Shown piece by piece: positions 58,709 through 64,000 of a stretch of DNA of 64,000 nucleotides; the first letter of the stretch is position 1, and every line of letters starts with the position of its first letter. The notes beneath the pieces are model-generated. The model had not been told where the DNA came from. It saw only the letters and a program-made list of their open reading frames with translations, and did not search any database. Both the position numbers and the translations under genes were made by a program. Source of the stretch: Chryseobacterium sp. c4a (lineage in GTDB: Bacteria > Bacteroidota > Bacteroidia > Flavobacteriales > Weeksellaceae); the NCBI RefSeq assembly GCF_009900745.1, contig NZ_WXVU01000001.1, positions 372,001 through 436,000 on the forward strand, given 5' to 3'.

Positions 58709-59587
58709 TTATCCGTTTACAGCTTCTACTCTTTCTACAAGATCCGGAACGAATTGTTTTAAAATATTCTCAATTCCGTTCTTTAAAGTAGCGGTAGAAC
58801 TTGGACATCCTGAGCATGCTCCTTGTAAAAGCATTTTAGCAGTTTTGCTGGATTCATCATATTCCATTAAAGAAATTTTTCCACCATCATTTTCTACAGC
58901 CGGAGCTACATATTCATTTAAGATGTCAGAAATCTTCTGCTCATCATCAGTGTAATCTCTGTTAATGATCTTTTCAACAGGGTTTTCGTGTTTTTGAGGT
59001 TCAATTTTTGAAATTTCACCACCATTTTGAAGATAATCAGCAATAAGAGCTCGAACAGTAATCATTACTTCATGCCATTCCACAGAATTATCTCTGGTAA
59101 CCGCTACGAAGTTATCAGAAATGAAAACTTCTTTTGCAAAATCAAACTCATTAAAGATCGCTGCTGCTAAAGGAACTTCTTCTGCAGCTTCTTTTGATTT
59201 TACTTCTACAAAACCTTCCATAAGCAGTTTGCTGGAAACAAACTTCATTACGTTTGGATTCGGAGTCATTTCAGAATAGATCTGATACATTTCTTTTTTC
59301 TTCTGAAGATAAATTCTTGGATTGGCCAATAATTCGTCCTCAATCACATTTTTCAGACTTTCAGCAACATGTTCCCATTCAACAGTATCCTGTTTTGCTA
59401 CAGCTACAAAATTAGCCGTGATGAAAACTCTTTCCACAAAAGGATAATTGAAAAGTTCCTGTGCCATAGGAATTTCTGAAATATCTGAATTTCTGTCCAA
59501 CTCCAAAGACCCCGGAATCAAGTTGTAGTCGGCAACAAATTTCATCACTTTCGGGTTTTCGGTTGGTTCTATAAGTACGGTACGCAT
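58709..59587 (-). CDS. NifU/Nfu-type iron-sulfur scaffold with doubled N-terminal domain
   Basis: 292 residues from the ATG at 59587. Two Nfu-N domains follow each other: residues about 1-90 (EPTENPKVMKFVADYNLIPGS ... FVERVFITANFVAVAKQDTVEWEHV) and about 95-190 (MTPNPNVMKFVSSKLLMEG ... FAKEVFISDNFVAVTRDNSVEWHEV). The C-terminal Nfu domain has the cluster-binding CSGC in LLQGACSGCPSSTATLKNG. It probably carries Fe-S clusters to target proteins. It is the first gene of the nfu-reductase-hemH operon. Confidence 0.9.
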   Translation of the reverse strand: MRTVLIEPTENPKVMKFVADYNLIPGSLELDRNSDISEIPMAQELFNYPFVERVFITANFVAVAKQDTVEWEHVAESLKNVIEDELLANPRIYLQKKKEMYQIYSEMTPNPNVMKFVSSKLLMEGFVEVKSKEAAEEVPLAAAIFNEFDFAKEVFISDNFVAVTRDNSVEWHEVMITVRALIADYLQNGGEISKIEPQKHENPVEKIINRDYTDDEQKISDILNEYVAPAVENDGGKISLMEYDESSKTAKMLLQGACSGCPSSTATLKNGIENILKQFVPDLVERVEAVNG

Positions 59588-59608
59588 TTTTTCGTTAAAT
59601 TTGAGATA

Positions 59609-59616
59609 CAAAAATA
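59609..59616 (-). promoter_or_regulatory. -7 box (TATTTTTG) of the nfu-hemH operon
   Basis: Exact TAnnTTTG on the reverse strand, 21 bases before the nfu ATG. The -33 region falls in a ttagaagttagaagctg repeat-like stretch. Confidence 0.5.
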
Positions 59617-59619
59617 CGC

Positions 59620-59715
59620 ATTAGAAGTTAGAAGCTGAAAATTGAGAGTTAGATTTTTGCTATCGCTGTAATTTAGAAGTTAGATGCTAAAAATCAGAAG
59701 ATAGGAAATCATGAT
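59620..59715. repeat. Purine-rich repeat-like spacer
   Basis: Contains ttagaagttagaagctgaaaattgag, then tttagaagttagatgctaaaaatc: two related purine-rich units in tandem, of the same type as at 34.9 and 44.8 kb. Confidence 0.4.
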
Positions 59716-59753
59716 TTTCAAATGGCTCATTTTTAAATTTTCAAATTAAAACT

Positions 59754-60290
59754 ATGGCACTTATAAAAGAACTTTTAGGTAAAATACCACAAATAGGAGA
59801 GAATACATTTTTAGCAGAAACCGCTACCATTATTGGAGATGTTACCATGGGAAAAGACTGCAGTGTTTGGTATAATGCTGTTATCAGAGGTGATGTTCAT
59901 TATATTAAAATGGGTGATAAAGTAAATGTTCAGGACAATGCGATGCTACACTGTACTTATCAGAAACACCCTTTGAATATTGGAAATAATGTTTCTATCG
60001 GTCATAATGCGATTGTTCACGGATGTACAATTAAAGATAATGTACTTATCGGAATGGGAGCTATTGTGATGGATGACTGTTTGGTTGAAGAAAACTCAAT
60101 TGTAGGGGCAGGCTCTGTGGTTACTCAGGGAACACATATTAAATCCGGAGAAGTGTGGGGTGGAGTTCCTGCTAAAAAAATTAAGGATATTAATGCTCAG
60201 TTGTTGGAAGGTGAAGTCAATAGAATTGCAGATAACTATGTGAAATATTCATCCTGGTACAAAGAGAATGTGAAAGATTACGAATTGTAG
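59754..60290 (+). CDS. Gamma-class carbonic anhydrase-like protein
   Basis: A 178-residue left-handed beta-helix protein. The hexapeptide repeats run from about residue 22 to 135 (ATIIGDV, CSVWYNAVIRGDV, KVNVQDNAMLHC, VSIGHNAIVHGC). H66, H84 and H89 match the zinc/iron ligands of gamma carbonic anhydrases. The short YrdA/PaaY-like form lacks the acidic loop of the archaeal Cam enzyme, so carbonic anhydrase activity is uncertain. It is monocistronic. Confidence 0.88.
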   Translation: MALIKELLGKIPQIGENTFLAETATIIGDVTMGKDCSVWYNAVIRGDVHYIKMGDKVNVQDNAMLHCTYQKHPLNIGNNVSIGHNAIVHGCTIKDNVLIGMGAIVMDDCLVEENSIVGAGSVVTQGTHIKSGEVWGGVPAKKIKDINAQLLEGEVNRIADNYVKYSSWYKENVKDYEL

Positions 60291-60294
60291 GCAG

Positions 60295-60410
60295 AGGTGT
60301 GATTTGAGGGACAGGTTTTCGGGGTACGGGTTTGGGGAATACGTAGATATGATTTCGGAATTTGCTCCTTGTCTCTAATCTTTAAATCTCGAGTCTAAAT
60401 CACAACTACA
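60295..60410. repeat. Purine/pyrimidine repeat-like spacer
   Basis: G-rich left part (gagggacaggttttcggggtac) and pyrimidine-rich right part (ctccttgtctctaatctttaaatc), another member of the dispersed intergenic family. Confidence 0.35.
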
Positions 60411-60422
60411 TAAAAAACAACA

Positions 60423-60448
60423 AAAGCTCTGTCTAATGACGGAGCTTT
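60423..60448 (-). terminator. Terminator downstream of the reverse-strand lipoprotein
   Basis: 11-bp stem AAAGCTCTGTC/GACGGAGCTTT (one G-T pair), loop TAAT; the T-rich tail is on the reverse strand. Confidence 0.7.
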
Positions 60449-60497
60449 GTATATCAATTCTTTGTATTGATTTGATATAGAACCTTTGCTTTATTTT

Positions 60498-60950
60498 TTA
60501 TTTTGTGTCTGGAGTAATCAATCTTGCCTCTCCATTAATACATTTGATATAGGATGGAGGTGTGATTACTGTACAGTCGGACACGATATTATATTTTTCG
60601 TTAAATATCCTCACCTTATCCGTATATTCACTAATTCTTGACAGAATTGATGCTTCAATTTTTTTAGGGTAGGCAATGTATTGCTGAGGGCCGCCACAGG
60701 ATTTTACTCCCATTGGAGCAATTGCCCAGTCACTGGCATTCGTACAGCTTTCCCCTTTTGCTTCAGATTCAATAGAAGCTTTTAATCTATCGATTTGTGC
60801 CTGATCATATTTTTGACTGTCTTCATCAGCGGGTCGGTTGGCAATATCTATAGGAAGGTTGGTATCAAGATTCTTCGTTGAATTACAGGAAACCAGGATG
60901 AATGTAGTACATAATACTATCGCTGGGATAAACAGTAAATTTTTTTTCAC
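60498..60950 (-). CDS. Hypothetical lipoprotein (150 aa)
   Basis: Starts with GTG. The signal peptide and lipobox FILVSC give a lipidated Cys near residue 22. The remainder has three or four cysteines (GESCTNASDW, VKSCGGPQQY, SDCTVITPP, IKCINGE) that could form two disulfides in the periplasm. Small proteins with VKSCGGP.QYIAYP also occur as stand-alone lipoproteins in related genomes as far as I recall, but no function is known. It is monocistronic and divergent from the helicase gene. Confidence 0.65.
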   Translation of the reverse strand: MKKNLLFIPAIVLCTTFILVSCNSTKNLDTNLPIDIANRPADEDSQKYDQAQIDRLKASIESEAKGESCTNASDWAIAPMGVKSCGGPQQYIAYPKKIEASILSRISEYTDKVRIFNEKYNIVSDCTVITPPSYIKCINGEARLITPDTK

Positions 60951-61018
60951 AATAGACTTTTTTCTTTTTAAGAATTTTCAAAACTTATGCCAAGGTAAGA
61001 AAATCAAATTCATTTCCG

Positions 61019-61026
61019 TATTTTTG
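61019..61026 (+). promoter_or_regulatory. -7 box (TATTTTTG) directly before the helicase gene
   Basis: Exact TAnnTTTG ending 6 bases before the ATG at 61033. This rejects the long upstream extension of the helicase frame. Confidence 0.55.
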
Positions 61027-61032
61027 ACAACG

Positions 61033-63159
61033 ATGAACAATCATTTTTTTGACTTAATAGAGTACACCAACAGGAGTGTTTTCTTGACTGGAAAAGCCGG
61101 AACAGGGAAAACAACGTTTCTTAATGATTTTGTAAGACGAACAAAGAAAAAGCATATTGTGATTGCACCTACAGGGATTGCAGCCATTAATGCAGGTGGA
61201 GTTACCATCCATTCCATGTTCGGATTGCCACTTAGAACCTTTTTGCCTACGACGGAAAGGATAGACACCAGTTTGGCTAATAATATTGCCGATCTGATGC
61301 CCCATTTTAAATACCGTAAAGATAAACTCAAACTGTTAAGAGAAGTTGAGATCATTATTATTGATGAGGTATCCATGTTGAGAGCAGATGTCTTGGATAT
61401 GATGGATTTTTCTTTACGATTTATCAGAAGGAATAATCAAAGGTTTGGAGGAGTACAGATGTTATTCATTGGGGACTTGTTTCAGCTGCCACCGGTAGTA
61501 AGGGATGAGCATATTCTGAAAATGTATTATGATTCTCCGTTCTTTTTCGACAGTCATGCAATTAAAGATATTCCAATTGTTACGATTGAACTTACAAAAG
61601 TGTACAGACAATCTGACCAGGAATTTTTGGAAATACTGAATGCCATTCGTGATGGTGATGTAGCCAATATTGATTTTGATCATCTGAACAAAAGATATGA
61701 TCCGGATTTTGATATGGGTAAGGAGTCTTACGTATATCTCTGCTCTCACAACAAAATGGCGGATGAGATCAATCAGGAAAAGCTGAAGGAAATAAAAGTT
61801 GATGCTAAAACCTATGAAGCTAAGCTGGTGGGTGATTTTAAAGAAAATCAGTTTCCAAATGATCAGTTTTTGGAGCTTAAAATAGGAGCTCAGATTATGT
61901 TCATCAGAAATGATATTTCCGGTGAGAAGAAATATTTCAATGGAAAACTTGGTGAAATCATTGGGCTGGATGAAGATGAAATTCGTGTAGTTCTCGATGA
62001 AAGTGAAAAAGAAATTACGGTAAAAAAAGAAACCTGGGAGCAGAAAAAATATTTTCTGGATACAGATAAAACAATCCAGGAAGAAGTATTGGGAAGCTTT
62101 GAACAGTTTCCGATAAAGCTGGCTTGGGCAGTTACTATTCATAAAAGTCAGGGACTTACCTTTGATAAAGTCATTATTGATGCAGGGAAAAGTTTTACCG
62201 CAGGTCAGGTATATGTAGCGTTGTCGCGTTGCAGAACATTGGAGGGAATTGTTTTAAAATCAAAAATTACTCCTGAAGTTATTTTTAAAGATAACAGAAT
62301 TCTGCATTTCCATAGCGATACAGTGGCTAATGATCATGTTGAAGCTATTCTGAATCAGGAAAAATATGATTACAGTATCCGAAAAGTACTTCGTACAGTT
62401 GATTGCATGTGGTTTTTAAACGAAGTAGAAGAGTGGAATAAACTTTCCTCTACTACTAAAAATATAGACCGTGTTAAAGCCAATCAGCTTTACCTTCAAC
62501 TCAAACATGAGGCAACCAATCTTGGAAAGATATTTGAAAAACTGGAACGCATTATTTTCCAGAAAGTAAATAATTTTATTGAACAAAAAGAAGAATGGTC
62601 TGAGATTGAAAGCAAGTCAAAAGGCGCTGTTAATTTCTTCTTTACAGAAACCAGAAATAAAATCTTTGATCCTTTGAAAGAATTTTACGCCGAAATCAAA
62701 GGGGCAAAAGGATTGAAACAATACAATGAAGAAGTGAAAAGCTGGCTGGAAGATATTGAAGAATATCTGAACAGTTTAAAAGACATTCACCTTCTTGAAA
62801 CAAGACTTCTGGATGAAAAGAATGACAAGGAAGTCAGCATGAAAATTGTTAAGGTTCCTTCACAGGTTTTGACCTTTCAACTTTTTGAACAAGGGAAAAC
62901 AATTGGAGAGATCGCATTAGAAAGAGGATTGGTAAAAGAAACCGTAATCGGCCATCTTGCCAAATTTGCAGAACAAGGATTGCTGGATATTTCAAGAGTC
63001 ATTACTTCTGATAAAATTAAGGCATTTGAAGATGAGTTTTATAAAAATCCACATGAGACTTTAACTGAGTGGAAAAATGCTTTACCAAGTCATTTTGAAT
63101 TTAATGAGATCAGGATTCTGATCAACCACTATAACTATAAAAAAGAAAAGAATTCCTAG
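61033..63159 (+). CDS. PIF1-like SF1B helicase with C-terminal HTH_40
   Basis: 708 residues. Walker A is LTGKAGTGKTT at 18-28, Walker B IIIDEVSMLRAD near 110; LFIGDLFQLPPV is motif III. WAVTIHKSQGLTFDKVIID and VYVALSRCRTLEGIVL are motifs V and VI of the PIF1/RecD2 group, which move 5' to 3' on DNA. After a helical linker, residues about 615-700 (TFQLFEQGKTIGEIALERGLVKETVIGHLAKFAEQGLLD) form an HTH_40 domain, often at the end of RecQ or Pif1-type helicases in Bacteroidota. A role in replication-fork or G-quadruplex processing is inferred. The reading frame is open back to 60838, but that extension overlaps the promoter. Confidence 0.9.
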   Translation: MNNHFFDLIEYTNRSVFLTGKAGTGKTTFLNDFVRRTKKKHIVIAPTGIAAINAGGVTIHSMFGLPLRTFLPTTERIDTSLANNIADLMPHFKYRKDKLKLLREVEIIIIDEVSMLRADVLDMMDFSLRFIRRNNQRFGGVQMLFIGDLFQLPPVVRDEHILKMYYDSPFFFDSHAIKDIPIVTIELTKVYRQSDQEFLEILNAIRDGDVANIDFDHLNKRYDPDFDMGKESYVYLCSHNKMADEINQEKLKEIKVDAKTYEAKLVGDFKENQFPNDQFLELKIGAQIMFIRNDISGEKKYFNGKLGEIIGLDEDEIRVVLDESEKEITVKKETWEQKKYFLDTDKTIQEEVLGSFEQFPIKLAWAVTIHKSQGLTFDKVIIDAGKSFTAGQVYVALSRCRTLEGIVLKSKITPEVIFKDNRILHFHSDTVANDHVEAILNQEKYDYSIRKVLRTVDCMWFLNEVEEWNKLSSTTKNIDRVKANQLYLQLKHEATNLGKIFEKLERIIFQKVNNFIEQKEEWSEIESKSKGAVNFFFTETRNKIFDPLKEFYAEIKGAKGLKQYNEEVKSWLEDIEEYLNSLKDIHLLETRLLDEKNDKEVSMKIVKVPSQVLTFQLFEQGKTIGEIALERGLVKETVIGHLAKFAEQGLLDISRVITSDKIKAFEDEFYKNPHETLTEWKNALPSHFEFNEIRILINHYNYKKEKNS

Positions 63160-63177
63160 GAATTCTTTTCTTTTTTT
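63145..63177. terminator. Palindromic terminator containing the helicase stop codon
   Basis: The perfect 26-base palindrome GAAAAGAATTCC/TA/... (63145-63170) has the helicase TAG at its centre and is followed by T7. It can terminate both convergent genes. Confidence 0.85.
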
Positions 63178-63200
63178 ACGATTGAGAAAGACTTTACAAT

Positions 63201-64000
63201 TTAAGGATACATCGCATTGATGGTATTGATATCTCCGGTTGTAAATCCTGTTCTGTTATAAGTGAAGTTGGAACCATCAGCTCTTTTAATAGTAGGTAGT
63301 CCATTTTTAGAATAAGATGTTGGCCAATACATCATTACAGAATTGATGTTAAAAGGCCCTATATCTGTCCCAGAAGTATATTTATTGAAATTATAGCCTT
63401 GTCCATCCTGAATATTTCCCCATTGAATGCTCACATACTGATCTCTGTCCTGGCGGCAATGTTCATGATAAAGTCCAACGGTGTGCCCCATTTCATGAAT
63501 AACCGATCCTACTGAAATATACTGATCCAGAGAAATAGTTTGTTTTCCGCCCTGATATCCGATATGAGCCCATCCATCCGAACCATTTGAACTTCCAAAA
63601 ATAAATTCTACATAATTGGATTGGTTGGTACGCTGAACCCAGCGGGTATTCGTTTTGGAGTTGTATTCACTCACTGCAGTATTGATTTTATTACCATTGA
63701 TAGATCCCATATTATTTGCAACGGTGTAGTAAATGGTGCGATTGGGCCATCTTGAGTAAGTTGCACCACCTTTATGGGTTGTACCTCCTTCCGACAGCTG
63801 TTGATCAGAAAGAACAATGTCACCTTGGAAAAAATTCATTCCGTTTTTTACTTCATACGTGATTTCCTGACCGTTTAACTGTCCTTTTTTAAGGTTAGCA
63901 ACATTCACTGCGTTCGTTTGGGTTTCACTTGTGATTTCATCATTATTTTTACTACAAGAAGATACTATTGCAGCCATCACAAGGCTCATTAGGAAAGTTT
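63201..64000 (-). CDS. M12A astacin-type metalloprotease lipoprotein (start beyond window)
   Basis: 262 residues are visible from an internal ATG at 63989, but the frame stays open to base 64000 and reads LFLMSLVMAAIVSSC, so the true start is probably just outside. It is a lipoprotein (Cys of VSSC). The astacin zinc motif HEMGHTVGLYHE covers all ligands (H165, H169, H175 counted from the internal ATG) with E166 catalytic, and SVMMYWPTSYS is the Met-turn with its Tyr. A short propeptide (LKKGQLNGQEITYEVKNG) precedes the domain. It is a surface or secreted endopeptidase with no T9SS tail. Confidence 0.88.
   Translation of the reverse strand, partial: TFLMSLVMAAIVSSCSKNNDEITSETQTNAVNVANLKKGQLNGQEITYEVKNGMNFFQGDIVLSDQQLSEGGTTHKGGATYSRWPNRTIYYTVANNMGSINGNKINTAVSEYNSKTNTRWVQRTNQSNYVEFIFGSSNGSDGWAHIGYQGGKQTISLDQYISVGSVIHEMGHTVGLYHEHCRQDRDQYVSIQWGNIQDGQGYNFNKYTSGTDIGPFNINSVMMYWPTSYSKNGLPTIKRADGSNFTYNRTGFTTGDINTINAMYP

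Noticed and set aside
60838-61032. 65-codon N-terminal extension of the helicase
   Set aside because: It overlaps the divergent lipoprotein gene and the -7 box at 61019-61026; the family start MNNHFFDLIEYT fits the ATG at 61033.
61462-62142. 226-codon frame on the reverse strand
   Set aside because: Shadow of the PIF1-like helicase; composition dominated by Phe, Ile and Asn, typical of antisense AT-rich frames.

Overview
The window looks like a chromosomal segment of a Flavobacteriia bacterium, most probably Chryseobacterium or a close relative in the Weeksellaceae. Supporting signs are the low GC content, promoters of the Bacteroidota type (TTTG or TTG, about 19 bases, TAnnTTTG), almost no Shine-Dalgarno sequences, type IX secretion (T9SS) cargo with C-terminal sorting tails, a T9SS plug-family protein, TonB-dependent uptake without ABC sugar importers, and small double-glycine-leader peptides of a kind common in Chryseobacterium. 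Genus is inferred; no rRNA gene is present.

Layout. 1-7.6 kb holds core metabolism: the end of an ABC-F ATPase, a 5'-deoxyribonucleotidase, a membrane-anchored GH25 muramidase, ndh-trmD overlapping by 4 bp, a nuclease-like phosphohydrolase, an Lrp regulator with deoC, and dusB. 7.7-16.6 kb is an envelope block: a very large outer-membrane protein, three T9SS cargo genes in a row, and an M1-aminopeptidase-like domain fused to an outer-membrane barrel. 16.6-22.5 kb runs leftwards: a fused OPRT-ODCase (UMP synthase), a DUF1232 protein, two thioredoxin-fold proteins, aroC and a polytopic membrane protein. 22.5-26 kb is gene-poor and full of intrinsic terminators, with small secreted proteins and several possible small RNAs. 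tRNA-Cys(GCA) lies at 26.0 kb.

26.3-32.9 kb is the threonine operon (thrA-thrB-thrC-folB, then a DUF4403 gene). It is preceded by a leader with a 33-codon ORF containing six consecutive Thr codons, which looks like an attenuator. Divergent from it, three tandem cysteine-containing double-glycine-leader-type peptides occupy 33.0-33.8 kb. nadA, gmk and yicC run leftwards, with miaA divergent. 37.7-44.7 kb is a complete RND efflux operon and a TetR regulator; four copies of one 11-bp palindrome mark the probable operators. 45.7-51.9 kb is a trehalose locus (AraC regulator, MFS transporter, GH37 trehalase, TonB receptor). 52.8-57 kb has an MBL hydrolase, a T9SS plug-like protein and a secreted M4 protease. 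57-64 kb has hemH, a flavin reductase and an Nfu protein in one operon, then a gamma-carbonic anhydrase, a lipoprotein, a PIF1-like helicase and an astacin protease cut by the window end.

The most noteworthy items are the thr leader peptide, the tandem small-peptide cluster, the terminator-rich possible sRNA region (including a sigma-54-like site), the inactive-looking M1/barrel fusion, the TetR operator set, and a group of genes whose -7 box ends only 4-9 bases before the start codon, predicting leaderless or nearly leaderless mRNAs.
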